DNA of 64,000 bases, taken from the NCBI GenBank assembly GCA_944415565.1, contig CALYBQ010000005.1:170061-234060 (forward strand), written 5' to 3'. This document shows positions 19,439-29,422 of this stretch, one piece after another. Every line of letters starts with the position of its first letter. Position 1 is the stretch's first letter. The DNA is from an uncultured Rikenellaceae bacterium. GTDB taxonomy: Bacteria > Bacteroidota > Bacteroidia > Bacteroidales > Rikenellaceae. Position numbers and translations under genes: made by a program. The notes beneath the pieces are model-generated. The model searched no databases and had not been told where the DNA came from. It saw only the letters and a list, made by a program, of their open reading frames with translations.

Positions 19439-19885
19439 TTATAATTTAACGGCTTTCCCGCCTGCTGCTTCGATAGCTTCGCTTGCGCTCTTGCTGAACG
19501 CATGAGCGGTAACTTCAACCGATTTGCTCAGTTTGCCGTTGCCGAGAATCTTGATCCTGTCGTTTTTCGACACGATACCGGCTTCAGCCAGAGTCTCCGG
19601 AGAAACTACGTTAAGCGATTTCTTAACTGCGAGGTCTTCTAGAACCGAAAGGTTGATCGGTTTGAACTCTACACGCTTGTGGTTCTTGAAACCGAATTTA
19701 GGCAAACGCCTCTGGAGGGGCATCTGTCCGCCTTCGAAACCGAGCTTGCTGGAGTATCCCGAACGCGACTGGGCTCCTTTGTGACCGCGCGTAGAAGTAC
19801 CTCCACGGCCCGAACCCTGTCCGCGGCCGATCCTCTTTTCGCTGTGAGTCGCGCCTTTTGCGGGTTTCAGATTATTTAGTTCCAT
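19439..19885 (-). CDS. rplO: 50S ribosomal protein L15
   Basis: 148 residues. The glycine/arginine-rich N-terminal half (RIGRGQGSGRGGTSTRGHKG) threads into 23S rRNA, and FEGGQMPLQRRLPKFGF is the family signature. Its start overlaps the end of rpmD by 14 bases, suggesting translational coupling. Confidence 0.98.
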   Translation of the reverse strand: MELNNLKPAKGATHSEKRIGRGQGSGRGGTSTRGHKGAQSRSGYSSKLGFEGGQMPLQRRLPKFGFKNHKRVEFKPINLSVLEDLAVKKSLNVVSPETLAEAGIVSKNDRIKILGNGKLSKSVEVTAHAFSKSASEAIEAAGGKAVKL

Positions 19886-20108
19886 CTTTCTTTTCAGTTG
19901 CTGGTTTTACACTTTTTTTAGCTGCCTCTTTAGCAGGAGCTACCACCACAAGGTGCTTCACTTTCTCTACCATGCCCATTACGATTGCCGAATCTTCGTG
20001 GGTAACGGTCTGGTTGAGTTTGCGAAGGCCGAGTGCATCGAGGTTCTTCTTCTGCCTTGCAGTGCTACCGATGCGGCTTTTTACCTGAGTTATGTCTATT
20101 CTTGCCAT
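19872..20108 (-). CDS. rpmD: 50S ribosomal protein L30 with C-terminal extension
   Basis: Residues 1-58 form a normal bacterial L30 (QVKSRIGSTARQKKNLDALGL, HEDSAIVMGMVEKVKHLV). Residues 59-78 are an extra Ala/Lys-rich tail (APAKEAAKKSVKPATEKK), similar in style to the tail on L17. The tail-coding part lies over the start of rplO, so the extension and the overlap arose together. Confidence 0.96.
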   Translation of the reverse strand: MARIDITQVKSRIGSTARQKKNLDALGLRKLNQTVTHEDSAIVMGMVEKVKHLVVVAPAKEAAKKSVKPATEKKDGTK

Positions 20109-20122
20109 CTCTTTCGCACTAA

Positions 20123-20641
20123 TTATCCGTTGAACACTTTATTAAGAGATATACCCCTTACTTCAGCCACGCTGCGTGCATCGCGCAGTTCAAGAAGAGC
20201 CTTAACCGTTGCTTTTACAAGGTTGTGCGGGTTCGACGAACCTTTGCTCTTCGCGAGCACGTTGTGAATGCCGACGCTTTCGAGTACGGCACGCATAGCA
20301 CCACCGGCGATAACTCCGGTACCGGGTGCAGCCGGACGGATCATTACTTCCGATCCGCTGTAACGCGCTTCCTGCTTGTGGGGGATGGTTCCGTTGAGAA
20401 CCGGGATTTTCACGAGGTTCTTCTTTGCGTCCTCCACGCCTTTTGCGATAGCTGCGGTAACCTCGCTGGCTTTACCGAGACCGTAGCCTACGACGCCGTT
20501 TTCGTTACCGACCACCACGATAGCGGAGAAGGTGAAGGTGCGACCTCCTTTGGTTACTTTCGTAACGCGCTGGATGCTCACGAGCCTGTCTTTCAGCTCG
20601 AGGTCGCTCGTACGTACTTTCTTTATATTCGTATTGCTCAT
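20123..20641 (-). CDS. rpsE: 30S ribosomal protein S5
   Basis: 172 residues with the double-stranded-RNA-binding N-terminal domain ([20 protein letters not shown]) and the second domain [23 protein letters not shown]. It helps keep decoding accurate and forms part of the mRNA entry channel. Confidence 0.98.
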   Translation of the reverse strand: MSNTNIKKVRTSDLELKDRLVSIQRVTKVTKGGRTFTFSAIVVVGNENGVVGYGLGKASEVTAAIAKGVEDAKKNLVKIPVLNGTIPHKQEARYSGSEVMIRPAAPGTGVIAGGAMRAVLESVGIHNVLAKSKGSSNPHNLVKATVKALLELRDARSVAEVRGISLNKVFNG

Positions 20642-20647
20642 ATCCGC

Positions 20648-21010
20648 TTAGAATTTAAGGCCGCCTTCGCGTGCGGCGTCAGCCAACTGTTTAACCCTTC
20701 CGTGGTAGAGGTAACCGTTACGGTCGAAAGCAACTTCGCTAATACCTTTAGCCGCTGCCTTTTCCGCTGCGAGTTTACCTACGAGGGCTGCAACTTCGGT
20801 CTTGTTCTTACCAGCTACGTTAGCTGCTATTTCCTTGTCCTTAGAAGATGCTGCCGCGAGGGTTACACCGTTAACGTCGTCAATAAACTGTATATATATC
20901 TGCTTGTTGCTGCGGTATACGCTCATGCGGGGCTTTTCAGCGGTTCCGCTAACCACTTTGCGGATACGCATTTTGATCCTTGCCCTTCTTTCCAACTTAG
21001 TCAATGCCAT
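20648..21010 (-). CDS. rplR: 50S ribosomal protein L18
   Basis: 120 residues; [24 protein letters not shown] core (here [16 protein letters not shown]) and the C-terminal [23 protein letters not shown]. It binds 5S rRNA together with L5. Confidence 0.98.
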   Translation of the reverse strand: MALTKLERRARIKMRIRKVVSGTAEKPRMSVYRSNKQIYIQFIDDVNGVTLAAASSKDKEIAANVAGKNKTEVAALVGKLAAEKAAAKGISEVAFDRNGYLYHGRVKQLADAAREGGLKF

Positions 21011-21025
21011 AATCTTACTGTTTTA

Positions 21026-21583
21026 CTATTTAGCATTTGCAGATTTTCCGGCCTTGCGCCTTAACTGTTCGCCCACGAACTTGATACCTTTACCCTTGTA
21101 CGGTTCGGGTTTACGCAGCGAGCGTATCTTAGCAGCAACCTGACCTATCAACTGTTTGTCAGTACTCTTGAGAGTTACGATAGGGTTGCTTTTTTTCTCA
21201 GAAACGGCTTCCGCCTTGATTTCGGGCGGCAGCATGAGCCATATATCGTGCGAATAACCGAGTGAAAGCTTCAAGATGTTGCCTTCTACTTCGGCTTTGA
21301 AACCTACACCTACGAGCTCCTGTTTGATCTCGTATCCTTTCGACACACCTATCACCATGTTGTTGATGAGAGAGCGGTACAATCCGTGCATCGACCTGTG
21401 GCGGGGTTGGTTTGTGGGGCGCTCCACTGTCAGTACGCCATCCTCTATCTTAACTGCGATGTCCTTATCGACTTTCTGCGACAGTTCGCCAAGAGGCCCT
21501 TTCACGCTTACCGTATTGTCCGGTGCGACCGTTACGGTCACCCCTGCCGGCAAGTTTACAGGTGCTTTTCCAATCCTTGACAT
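21026..21583 (-). CDS. rplF: 50S ribosomal protein L6
   Basis: 185 residues with the two repeated L6 domains; MSRIGKAPVNLPAGV start and the signature PEPYKGKGIKFVGEQLRRKAGK near the end. It sits at the base of the stalk close to the GTPase centre. Confidence 0.98.
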   Translation of the reverse strand: MSRIGKAPVNLPAGVTVTVAPDNTVSVKGPLGELSQKVDKDIAVKIEDGVLTVERPTNQPRHRSMHGLYRSLINNMVIGVSKGYEIKQELVGVGFKAEVEGNILKLSLGYSHDIWLMLPPEIKAEAVSEKKSNPIVTLKSTDKQLIGQVAAKIRSLRKPEPYKGKGIKFVGEQLRRKAGKSANAK

Positions 21584-21601
21584 TATTTACTTAAGTTTAG
21601 A

Positions 21602-22000
21602 TTAATAAACGTAACACAAAACTTCGCCGCCCACATTCTCTTGGCGTGCTTTCTTATCGGTCATAACACCCTTGCTGGTCGAGACGATCGCGATACCGAG
21701 ACCGTTCTGCACGGTCGGCATTGTCTTCACGTCAGCATACTGACGCAGACCCGGACGGCTTACCCTTTTGAGGCCTTTGATTGCGTTTGCCTTCGTTTCG
21801 GGGTGGTACTTGAGGGCTATTTTTATAGCAGGATGCCCTTTTTCGTCTGCTTCGAACTTGTACGCGAGAATGTAGCCCTGGTCATACAGGATTTTGGTAA
21901 TTTCCTGTTTGATTTTTGAGCCGGGAGCTTCAACCACCCTGTGGTTGGCTTTCACCGCGTTTCTAATCCGTGTTAGAAAGTCCGCAATTGGATCAGTCAT
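21602..22000 (-). CDS. rpsH: 30S ribosomal protein S8
   Basis: 132 residues: [13 protein letters not shown] at the start and [20 protein letters not shown] at the end. It binds helix 21 of 16S rRNA. In enterobacteria S8 is the translational repressor of this operon. Here it follows an unusual 411-base spacer that carries a hairpin and a possible promoter. Confidence 0.98.
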   Translation of the reverse strand: MTDPIADFLTRIRNAVKANHRVVEAPGSKIKQEITKILYDQGYILAYKFEADEKGHPAIKIALKYHPETKANAIKGLKRVSRPGLRQYADVKTMPTVQNGLGIAIVSTSKGVMTDKKARQENVGGEVLCYVY

Positions 22001-22228
22001 TTTTGTTCAGATTAAAAGTTAAAAATCAAAAAATTATTAAAAGTGTTTCTTGTAAAGCTTTGTCGTTAAGCGTTTTCGAGTTCTAAAGTTCGATGCGTCC
22101 AAACCGCCTTCACTCTCTCTTCTCCTCACCTTCCCGGTTTGCAATCGCCCTTTCTGCGCTTATATTTCCCCGCCTATCTCGTGCATTCTCCATCTCACAT
22201 ACGCACACACCACACCCGGAGAAGCGGG

Positions 22229-22236
22229 CAAATATA
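22229..22236 (-). promoter_or_regulatory. possible internal promoter before rpsH
   Basis: Reads TATATTTG on the - strand, matching TAnnTTTG; the nearest TTTG (22252-22249) is 12 bases upstream rather than 19, so the match is partial. It would drive the rpsH-to-rplQ half of the cluster. Confidence 0.4.
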
Positions 22237-22264
22237 CGCTTTTTTTCTCAAAAACACGAACTTA

Positions 22265-22301
22265 GAGAGAAATAATGTTCCGAAAAACATTATTCACTCT
22301 C
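22265..22301 (-). terminator. hairpin between rpsN and rpsH
   Basis: AATAATGTT (22271-22279) pairs with AACATTATT (22286-22294) around a 6-base loop; an outer GAGAG (22265-22269) / CTCTC (22297-22301) extends the stem. No clear T-tract, so it could be an attenuator or RNA-processing site as well. Confidence 0.5.
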
Positions 22302-22411
22302 CAAGTCGACGTTTTTGTTAGCTATGTTTCAGTAGCAATTAAGCGGTATTTTCACAAGATTCTACCCTCAAACCGTTTAGTCTTGCCGGCGAATCCCACA
22401 CCGCTCGTTTA

Positions 22412-22681
22412 CTACCAGCTTGCTTTCTTCACTCCCGGAATAAGCCCCTTGGAAGCCATTTCGCGGAACTGGATACGACTGATGCCGAACTGACGCATGT
22501 AACCTTTCGGACGTCCGGTCACCTTGCAACGGTTGTGCATACGGATCGGGTTCGAGTTACGCGGCAACTTCGAAAGACCTTCCTGATCGCCTGCAGCTTT
22601 CAGCGCAGCGCGTTTTTCAGCATATCTTGCAACCAGTTTCGCACGCTTTACTTCGCGGGCTTTCATCGATTCTTTTGCCAT
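22412..22681 (-). CDS. rpsN: 30S ribosomal protein S14 (zinc-free form)
   Basis: 89 residues, the long form without the CxxC zinc knuckles: a single cysteine is present ([19 protein letters not shown]). Signature [20 protein letters not shown]. Three bases after rplE. It helps assemble the 30S head. Confidence 0.97.
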   Translation of the reverse strand: MAKESMKAREVKRAKLVARYAEKRAALKAAGDQEGLSKLPRNSNPIRMHNRCKVTGRPKGYMRQFGISRIQFREMASKGLIPGVKKASW

Positions 22682-22684
22682 GTC

Positions 22685-23251
22685 TTATGCTTGTTTTTTC
22701 TTAGCGTTTTTGAATGGGAGGCCGAACTCACGGAGGAGTGCATAAGCTTCCTTATCGGTATCTGCCGTAGTCACGAAAGTGATCTCCATACCGAAGATCT
22801 TGCTGATCTTGTCAATGTCGATCTCCGGGAAGATGATCTGTTCCGTGATACCGAGAGTGTAGTTGCCACGGCCGTCGAACTTCTCGTTGATGCCTTGGAA
22901 GTCACGCACACGCGGAAGAGCGATAGCAACGAGCCTTTCCATGAATTCGTACATCTTGTCGCCGCGAAGCGTAACACGCGCACCGATAGGCATGCCTTTA
23001 CGCAGTTTGAAGTTCGAGATGTCCTTCTTCGATTTGGTCGCTACTGCTTTCTGACCGGTGATCAGAGTAAGCTCGTCGATAGCTGTTTCAAGGAGTTTCT
23101 TATCCGCAACGGCCTGACCCATACCCTGATTCACAACTATTTTCTCCAGCTTCGGAACCTGCATTACGCTCTTGTAATCGAATTCCTTCGTAAGGGCAGG
23201 GATTATCTGCTCCTTATACTGTTTTTTGAGTGTCGGTACGAAATTTGCCAT
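22685..23251 (-). CDS. rplE: 50S ribosomal protein L5
   Basis: 188 residues: [14 protein letters not shown] near the start, [16 protein letters not shown], and the C-terminal [19 protein letters not shown]. It binds 5S rRNA and bridges to S13. Its ATG overlaps the rplX stop by one base (TAATG). Confidence 0.98.
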   Translation of the reverse strand: MANFVPTLKKQYKEQIIPALTKEFDYKSVMQVPKLEKIVVNQGMGQAVADKKLLETAIDELTLITGQKAVATKSKKDISNFKLRKGMPIGARVTLRGDKMYEFMERLVAIALPRVRDFQGINEKFDGRGNYTLGITEQIIFPEIDIDKISKIFGMEITFVTTADTDKEAYALLREFGLPFKNAKKKQA

Positions 23252-23571
23252 TACTTGATTTCCTCCCCTGACTTTTTAGAATAACGAACTAACTTGCCGT
23301 CCTTTTCTTTACGTCCTACTCGGGTAGCCTTTCCCGATTTCGGGTCGAGCACCTGAAGGTTCGAAAGGTGGATCGGGGCTTCTTTTTTCTCGATGCCGCC
23401 CTGCGGGTTCTTCGAGTTGGGCTTCGTGTGTTTGCTCACGAGATTCACTCCCTCTACGATAGCGCGGTTGTCCTTAACAAGCACCTTGAGTACTTTCCCG
23501 GTCTGGCCTTTGCTGTCGCCGGCGTTCACGTAGACGGTGTCCCCTTTTTTGATATGTAATTTAACTGACAT
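23251..23571 (-). CDS. rplX: 50S ribosomal protein L24
   Basis: 106 residues with the KOW motif near the start ([20 protein letters not shown]) and [17 protein letters not shown]. An early assembly protein at the tunnel exit. Confidence 0.98.
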   Translation of the reverse strand: MSVKLHIKKGDTVYVNAGDSKGQTGKVLKVLVKDNRAIVEGVNLVSKHTKPNSKNPQGGIEKKEAPIHLSNLQVLDPKSGKATRVGRKEKDGKLVRYSKKSGEEIK

Positions 23572-23590
23572 TGTTCTTGCGTGTTAAGGA

Positions 23591-23956
<366 letters not shown>

Positions 23957-23958
23957 GA

Positions 23959-24213
23959 CTATTTAGCTCTTTCAATGATTTCTACTAACCTCCAACGCTT
24001 CGTTTTGCTCAGCGGGCGGGTTTCCATTATCCTGATGGTGTCGCCCTCGTTGCAGGTATTGGTGTCGTCCGCAACCACGAATTTAGTGGTCTTGTTGACG
24101 AATTTTCCGTATATCGGGTGTTTCACCTTACGCTTCACGGCAACTACGACGGTCTTATCCATCTTGTTGCTAACGACAACCCCTATTCTCTCTTTTCTAA
24201 GATTTCTTTCCAT
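23959..24213 (-). CDS. rpsQ: 30S ribosomal protein S17
   Basis: 84 residues, OB fold: [34 protein letters not shown] and the signature [20 protein letters not shown]. Binds the 5' domain of 16S rRNA. Confidence 0.98.
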   Translation of the reverse strand: MERNLRKERIGVVVSNKMDKTVVVAVKRKVKHPIYGKFVNKTTKFVVADDTNTCNEGDTIRIMETRPLSKTKRWRLVEIIERAK

Positions 24214-24221
24214 GTCGGTAA

Positions 24222-24416
24222 TTAGTTAAGGGTTTCTTTCTGGCGCAGGACCGTTTTCATACGGGCAATATCCCTGCGGGCGTTTTTGATTACGTTCGAG
24301 TTTTCCACCGGCGACACAGCATGTTGCATTTTCACGCGCACCAGGTCGGCCTTTGCAGCTTCGATACGTTCTTTGAGTTCTGCTACTGTGAGCTCTTTGA
24401 TTTCCGTTGCTTTCAT
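24222..24416 (-). CDS. rpmC: 50S ribosomal protein L29
   Basis: 64 residues, two helices: [18 protein letters not shown] and [19 protein letters not shown]. Located at the tunnel exit, near where SRP and trigger factor dock. Confidence 0.97.
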   Translation of the reverse strand: MKATEIKELTVAELKERIEAAKADLVRVKMQHAVSPVENSNVIKNARRDIARMKTVLRQKETLN

Positions 24417-24428
24417 TTCCGTGCCTGA

Positions 24429-24857
24429 TTAGTTTGCTGATTCTGTGTAATCGCGACGAACGATGAACTTAGTAGTGATAGGGAGTTTCTGTGCTCCGAG
24501 GCGCAGAGCTTCCTTAGCCACTTCCATTGGTACACCTTCTGCTTCGATGAGGATACGTCCCGGGGTAACAGGAGCCACGAATCCTTCGGGCGAACCTTTA
24601 CCCTTACCCATACGTACCTCAGCCGGTTTTTTGGTGATCGGTTTGTCAGGGAATATCCTGATCCATATCTGCCCTTCACGTTTCATATGACGCACGATAG
24701 CCTGACGGGCAGCTTCTATCTGGCGGCCGGTGATCCAGGTGGATTCCATTGCCTTGATTCCGAACGATCCGAACGCAAGCTGGTTCCCTCTCTGAGCGAG
24801 ACCTTTCATGCGCCCTTTCTGCATTCTGCGGAATTTGGTCTTTTTTGGTTGTAACAT
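24429..24857 (-). CDS. rplP: 50S ribosomal protein L16
   Basis: 142 residues: [39 protein letters not shown] and [16 protein letters not shown]. It contacts the A-site tRNA and completes the peptidyl-transferase centre late in assembly. Confidence 0.98.
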   Translation of the reverse strand: MLQPKKTKFRRMQKGRMKGLAQRGNQLAFGSFGIKAMESTWITGRQIEAARQAIVRHMKREGQIWIRIFPDKPITKKPAEVRMGKGKGSPEGFVAPVTPGRILIEAEGVPMEVAKEALRLGAQKLPITTKFIVRRDYTESAN

Positions 24858-24882
24858 TTTCTTTTCGCTTTATAAAGGGTTC

Positions 24883-25656
24883 CTACCTGTTGCTGTCTTT
24901 ACGCGGTCCGCGTCCTCCACGGCGTTCGCCACGTCCACCTCCACGACGATCACGGTCGCCGCCACGGTTGCCACGGTCGTTACCGCCCTGTGCTGCCGCC
25001 GGTGATCCTGCCATTTCGAACAGGTCGCGTTTGCCGTATACTTCGCCGGTGCAGATCCACACCTTGATACCGAGGATACCTACCTTGGTAAGAGCCTCAG
25101 CGAGGTGGTAGTCAACGTCCGCACGGAAAGTGTGAAGCGGAATACGTCCCTCTTTGTAGGTTTCGCTACGAGCCATTTCCGCACCGCCTACACGGCCCGA
25201 GATCTGGATCTTGATACCTTCCGCACCCATACGCATCGTAGACGCGATAGCGGTCTTTACTGCGCGGCGGTAAGAGATACGGCCTTCGAGCTGACGTGCG
25301 ATATTGTTCGCTACGATAACGGCGTCGAGTTCCGGACGTTTCACTTCGAAGATATTGATCTGAACTTCCTTGCCGGTAAGTTTCTTCAACTCTTCTTTCA
25401 GCTTGTCCACTTCCTGTCCGCCTTTACCGATGATGATACCGGGGCGAGCGGTTGCGATAGTTACTGTAACGAGCTTAAGCGTACGTTCGATAAGGATTCT
25501 CGAGATGCTCGCTTTAGCAAGACGGGCATTCAGATATTCACGGATCTTAGCGTCTTCAACAAGCTTATCAGAAAAATCTTTTCCGCCGTACCAGTTGGAG
25601 TCCCAGCCCCTTACGATACCGAGCCTGTTTGATATCGGATTAACTTTCTGTCCCAT
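24883..25656 (-). CDS. rpsC: 30S ribosomal protein S3 with Gly/Arg-rich tail
   Basis: Residues 1 to about 215 are complete S3: [20 protein letters not shown], the KH domain [20 protein letters not shown] segment (here [17 protein letters not shown]), and GVKVWI-type end ([18 protein letters not shown]). Residues 225-257 are an RGG-like tail ([26 protein letters not shown]). S3 lines the mRNA entry tunnel, so a flexible basic tail could touch mRNA; that is inference. Confidence 0.97.
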   Translation of the reverse strand: MGQKVNPISNRLGIVRGWDSNWYGGKDFSDKLVEDAKIREYLNARLAKASISRILIERTLKLVTVTIATARPGIIIGKGGQEVDKLKEELKKLTGKEVQINIFEVKRPELDAVIVANNIARQLEGRISYRRAVKTAIASTMRMGAEGIKIQISGRVGGAEMARSETYKEGRIPLHTFRADVDYHLAEALTKVGILGIKVWICTGEVYGKRDLFEMAGSPAAAQGGNDRGNRGGDRDRRGGGRGERRGGRGPRKDSNR

Positions 25657-25659
25657 CTG

Positions 25660-26085
25660 CTATTGGTTTACTTCTTGTTTAACTTCTTTCTCAGCGATCT
25701 TGTCTACCACGATGGTAACGTGGTTCGAACGCTTGCGTATGCGGTGAGCGCGACCCTGCGGAGCCGGCTGGATACGTTTGAGCATACGTGCGCTGTCTAC
25801 GTAGATCTCTTTCACGCAGAGCGGAGTGTCTTCGAGCCTGAGGCCTTCGTTCTTCGCTTCCCAGTTGGCGATAGCCGAACGGAGGAGTTTTTCCAGACGG
25901 ATAGACGCTTCTTTCTTCGAGTAGCGGAGCATACCCAGCGCTTTGTTTACCTCCACACCGCGAACCATGTCGGCTACGAGCCTCATTTTGCGCGGAGAGG
26001 TCGGGCAGTCACGCAGGATAGCGAAAGCTTTCTGCTTCTTTTCGGCTTTTCTCTGTTCAGCCGCAATATGTTTTCTCTGTCCCAT
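25660..26085 (-). CDS. rplV: 50S ribosomal protein L22
   Basis: 141 residues: [21 protein letters not shown] near the start and the extended-loop signature [20 protein letters not shown], which reaches into the exit tunnel where macrolides bind. Long N- and C-terminal basic/acidic ends add about 25 residues to the usual length. Confidence 0.97.
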   Translation of the reverse strand: MGQRKHIAAEQRKAEKKQKAFAILRDCPTSPRKMRLVADMVRGVEVNKALGMLRYSKKEASIRLEKLLRSAIANWEAKNEGLRLEDTPLCVKEIYVDSARMLKRIQPAPQGRAHRIRKRSNHVTIVVDKIAEKEVKQEVNQ

Positions 26086-26092
26086 TTCCTAC

Positions 26093-26362
26093 CTATTTTT
26101 TACGGTTGCCCGCGTGACCACGGAAATTACGGGTGGGGGAGAACTCGCCGAGTTTGTGTCCCACCATGTTTTCTGTTACATACACCGGGATGAACTTGTT
26201 CCCGTTGTGGACAGCTATCGTCTGGCCTACGAAGTCAGGCGATATCATACTTGCACGCGACCAGGTCTTAATCACGGCCTTCTTCCCGCTTTCATTCTGC
26301 GCGATGACCCTGGCCTCGAGTTTGGGCTCAATATATGGCCCTTTCTTCAGTGAACGACTCAT
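26093..26362 (-). CDS. rpsS: 30S ribosomal protein S19
   Basis: 89 residues; [19 protein letters not shown] start and [20 protein letters not shown] signature. Forms the 30S head with S13 and contacts 23S helix 38. Confidence 0.98.
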   Translation of the reverse strand: MSRSLKKGPYIEPKLEARVIAQNESGKKAVIKTWSRASMISPDFVGQTIAVHNGNKFIPVYVTENMVGHKLGEFSPTRNFRGHAGNRKK

Positions 26363-26379
26363 TTATGCTATTTTTTTAA

Positions 26380-27204
26380 TTATTTCTTCTTTTTCGAAAT
26401 TATGAATTTCGAAGATGCCTTTTTCGGGCTGCGGGTCTTGTAGCCCTTAGCAAGCAGACCTGTGCGCGAACGTGGGTGACCACCAGATGCACGTCCTTCA
26501 CCACCACCCATCGGGTGATCTACCGGGTTCATCACGACACCACGGTTGTGCGGACGACGACCGAGCCAACGGCGGCGACCAGCCTTACCGTGCTGTTCGA
26601 GGCTATGGTCGGGGTTCGAAACGACACCGATCGTAGCGCGGCACGAAGTGAGCACCATACGTGTTTCGCCCGAAGGCAATTTGATAATCGCATATTTGCC
26701 TTCGCGTGCAAGCAACTGGCAATAAGTACCGGCGCTACGTGCCATCACGGCACCCTGGCCCGGGTAGAGTTCGATCGCGTGAATAACCGTACCGAGCGGT
26801 ATTTCGCTAAGAAGAAGCGTGTTGCCGACTTCGGGAGCTACACCAGCACCGCTCATTACCTTCTGGCCTACTTTGAGTCCGTTTGGAGCGAGGATATAGC
26901 TTTTCTGGCCGTCAGCGTACGTAAGCAACGCGATACGTGCCGAACGGTTCGGGTCGTATTCGATCGTTTTTACAGTAGCTTCCATGCCGTCTTTAGCCCT
27001 GCGGAAGTCAACCTCGCGGTACATCTGCTTGTGGCCACCGCCACGGTAGCGTACTGTCATACGGCCACTGTTGTTACGGCCGCCAGAGCTCTTCTTAGGC
27101 GAGAGCAGCGATTTTTCGGGTTTGTCAGTCGTAACGTCGTCGAACGTACCCGCTATCTTATGTCTTGTACCCGGTGTAATGGGTTTGAATTTCTTTACTG
27201 CCAT
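26380..27204 (-). CDS. rplB: 50S ribosomal protein L2
   Basis: 274 residues: [16 protein letters not shown] start, [14 protein letters not shown], and the conserved [20 protein letters not shown] loop with the histidine near the peptidyl-transferase centre. Required for subunit association. Confidence 0.98.
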   Translation of the reverse strand: MAVKKFKPITPGTRHKIAGTFDDVTTDKPEKSLLSPKKSSGGRNNSGRMTVRYRGGGHKQMYREVDFRRAKDGMEATVKTIEYDPNRSARIALLTYADGQKSYILAPNGLKVGQKVMSGAGVAPEVGNTLLLSEIPLGTVIHAIELYPGQGAVMARSAGTYCQLLAREGKYAIIKLPSGETRMVLTSCRATIGVVSNPDHSLEQHGKAGRRRWLGRRPHNRGVVMNPVDHPMGGGEGRASGGHPRSRTGLLAKGYKTRSPKKASSKFIISKKKK

Positions 27205-27210
27205 CTTCCG

Positions 27211-27501
27211 TTAGATATTACTGTAAAAATCAATCTTGTCTCCTTCTTTCAGCGTCACGATCGCTTTCTTGTAGTTATCGGCGCGGCCCGAGAGAAGTCC
27301 TGCTTTTGTATAGCGGCTTTTGGCCTTACCCATGTAACGGATCGTGTTCACGTCAGTGACGGTAACATCGTACAACTGCTCAATGGCAGCGCGGATCTGA
27401 GATTTGTTAGCTTTCGGATCCACAATGAAACCGTAGCGATTCAGCTTTTCGCCCTGAATCGTCATTTTCTCGGTCAATATAGGCTTAATTAAAATTTCCA
27501 T
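27211..27501 (-). CDS. rplW: 50S ribosomal protein L23
   Basis: 96 residues: MEILIKPILTEKMTIQGEK and FIVDPKANKSQIRAAIEQLY. Docking site for trigger factor and SRP at the tunnel exit. Ends 6 bases before rplB. Confidence 0.97.
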   Translation of the reverse strand: MEILIKPILTEKMTIQGEKLNRYGFIVDPKANKSQIRAAIEQLYDVTVTDVNTIRYMGKAKSRYTKAGLLSGRADNYKKAIVTLKEGDKIDFYSNI

Positions 27502-27520
27502 CTTTTTGCAGATTTACGAA

Positions 27521-28147
27521 TTATGCTAACAGTTCGTTAAGTACGTTTACGCTTCCTTCGGCCATGAGGATCCTTGTAGCGTTCATCACGTCGTAAGTAT
27601 TGACGTTAGCAGCCGGAACCACCTTCACGTTGCCGAGGTTGCGGGTCGAAAGGATAACGTTGTGATCCGATTCCGGAAGTACCACAAGAATCCTGCGGTC
27701 GTCGAGCTTGAGGCTGTTAGCCATAGCGATGAACGACTTGGTCTTCGGAGTTTCGAAAGTGAAATCTTCTACAACGGTAATCTTTCCGTCCTTAGCTTTA
27801 TAGCTGAGCGCGCTGCGACGAGCGAGCTGTTTGAGCTTCTTGTTGAGTTTGAAGCTGTAATCGCGCGGCACCGGACCGAATACGCGGCCTCCGCCTACGA
27901 ATACCGGGCTGAGGATGCTACCTGCACGCGCTCCGCCCGTACCTTTCTGGCGTTTAAGCTTACGTGTAGAACCTGCCACTTCGTTGCGCTGCTTGCTCTT
28001 GTGCGTACCCTGACGCTGGTTAGCGAGGTACTGTTTTACGTCGAGGTAGATGGCGTGGTCGTTAGGCTCGATGCCGAACACCTCTGCTTTAAGCGTAACC
28101 TTCTTGCCGGTTTCCGCTCCCGTAGTGTTGTATATACTCAATTCCAT
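27521..28147 (-). CDS. rplD: 50S ribosomal protein L4
   Basis: 208 residues. The tunnel loop is visible as [20 protein letters not shown] within the basic stretch, and [19 protein letters not shown] follows. In enterobacteria L4 represses the S10 operon; no leader comparable to that system was identified here. Confidence 0.98.
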   Translation of the reverse strand: MELSIYNTTGAETGKKVTLKAEVFGIEPNDHAIYLDVKQYLANQRQGTHKSKQRNEVAGSTRKLKRQKGTGGARAGSILSPVFVGGGRVFGPVPRDYSFKLNKKLKQLARRSALSYKAKDGKITVVEDFTFETPKTKSFIAMANSLKLDDRRILVVLPESDHNVILSTRNLGNVKVVPAANVNTYDVMNATRILMAEGSVNVLNELLA

Positions 28148-28150
28148 GGC

Positions 28151-28768
28151 TTAGTCTTCGATTAAAAGGTAAGACCCTTTAGCTCCAGGTATAGAACCTT
28201 TCACGAGGAGCAGGTTGCTTTCCGGAATCTTCTTGAGGATCCTGAGGTTCAAAACTTTTACCTGAGCGCCGCCAGCCTGTCCAGGAAGCCTCTTGCCTTT
28301 GAATACGCGCGAGGGATAGGACGAAGCTCCGAGCGAACCCGGTTTTCTCTGGCGGTTGTGCTGACCGTGAGTCTGGCCGCCTACGCCTGCAAATCCGTGA
28401 CGTTTCACAACGCCCTGGAAACCTTTGCCTTTCGATACACCCGTAACGTCGACCCAGTCGTCGTCAGCGAAAATATCAAGCGTGATAACGTCGCCGAGGT
28501 TCACTTCTTCGTCGAAGCTCTTGAACTCTGCGAGTTGACGCTTAGGATTAGTTCCGGCCTTTTTGAAGTGGCCTAACAAACTACTGCTGGTGTGTTTTTC
28601 GCTCTTATCGTCATAGGCAATCTGAACCGCAGCGTAACCATCTTTCTCTACGGTTTTGATTTGCGTAACAACACAGGGACCAGCTTCGATAACGGTGCAT
28701 GGTATGTTCTTACCATCGGCACCGAAAACGGAAGTCATTCCGATTTTTTTTCCAATTAGTCCTGACAT
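28151..28768 (-). CDS. rplC: 50S ribosomal protein L3
   Basis: 205 residues: [20 protein letters not shown] start and the signature [20 protein letters not shown] with the glutamine that is methylated in E. coli. One of the first proteins to bind 23S rRNA. A 255-base spacer with no visible gene (28769-29023) separates it from rpsJ. Confidence 0.98.
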   Translation of the reverse strand: MSGLIGKKIGMTSVFGADGKNIPCTVIEAGPCVVTQIKTVEKDGYAAVQIAYDDKSEKHTSSSLLGHFKKAGTNPKRQLAEFKSFDEEVNLGDVITLDIFADDDWVDVTGVSKGKGFQGVVKRHGFAGVGGQTHGQHNRQRKPGSLGASSYPSRVFKGKRLPGQAGGAQVKVLNLRILKKIPESNLLLVKGSIPGAKGSYLLIED

Positions 28769-29023
28769 TTTGTCAATTAGTTTGTTGTTAAGTGTTAGGG
28801 GCCGTGACCGTTCTGTCCTTACTCCTGCCGTCCGGGCGGTTTCTGTCGTTATGGGTAACCATAGCGATGCCGCCTCCCTTGCTTAGCTTCAGAGACCTTT
28901 CCGATCCCTCCACCCCCTTGGTTATTTTGGTTTTGTATTGATCTTTATTTGGCTGTGTTATTTGCTACCCAGCTTGTGCATATTTCAAACTGCGGGCCGC
29001 CACGAGACGGCCGCAGCCGTAAA

Positions 29024-29329
29024 TCACACCTTGATCTCTACTTCGACACCGCTGGGGAGTTCGAGCTTCATCAGCGCGTCGATAGTCTTGGGAGTCGACG
29101 AATAAATGTCGAGGATCCTCTTGAACGTGCAGAGCTGGAACTGTTCCCTCGCTTTCTTGTTAACGAAAGTCGAACGGTTAACCGTAAAGATTTTCTTGTT
29201 GGTCGGAAGCGGAATAGGACCGCTAACTACCGCACCAGTACCCTTCACGGTTTTCACAATCTTTTCGGCCGATTTGTCAACCAGATTGTGATCGAATGAT
29301 TTGAGTTTAATTCTGATTTTCTGACTCAT
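29024..29329 (-). CDS. rpsJ: 30S ribosomal protein S10
   Basis: 101 residues: [20 protein letters not shown] and [19 protein letters not shown]. Shared between the ribosome head and the Nus antitermination complex. Located after fusA, where many bacteria have tuf; no tuf gene is present in the window. Confidence 0.98.
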   Translation of the reverse strand: MSQKIRIKLKSFDHNLVDKSAEKIVKTVKGTGAVVSGPIPLPTNKKIFTVNRSTFVNKKAREQFQLCTFKRILDIYSSTPKTIDALMKLELPSGVEVEIKV

Positions 29330-29422
29330 ATCGTTTTTTGCTATTTATTTTTCATTCTCTTTCAGGCCACCTTCCGCCGAGGTCGCGGATTCTCCGCACC
29401 CCGGCTTCGGGCATTCCTTAAA

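Larger units (their letters stand above)
22001..22411 (-). other. 411-base spacer between rpsN and rpsH
   Basis: No gene is seen on either strand. In the direction of transcription (- strand) it first holds a strong hairpin (22265-22301) and then a -7-like element (22236-22229). This spacer interrupts a pair that is normally adjacent, so the superoperon may have an internal end and restart here. Confidence 0.6.

Noticed and set aside
28769..29023. small gene in the rpsJ-rplC spacer
   Set aside because: Short frames only, none with a start and recognisable content.
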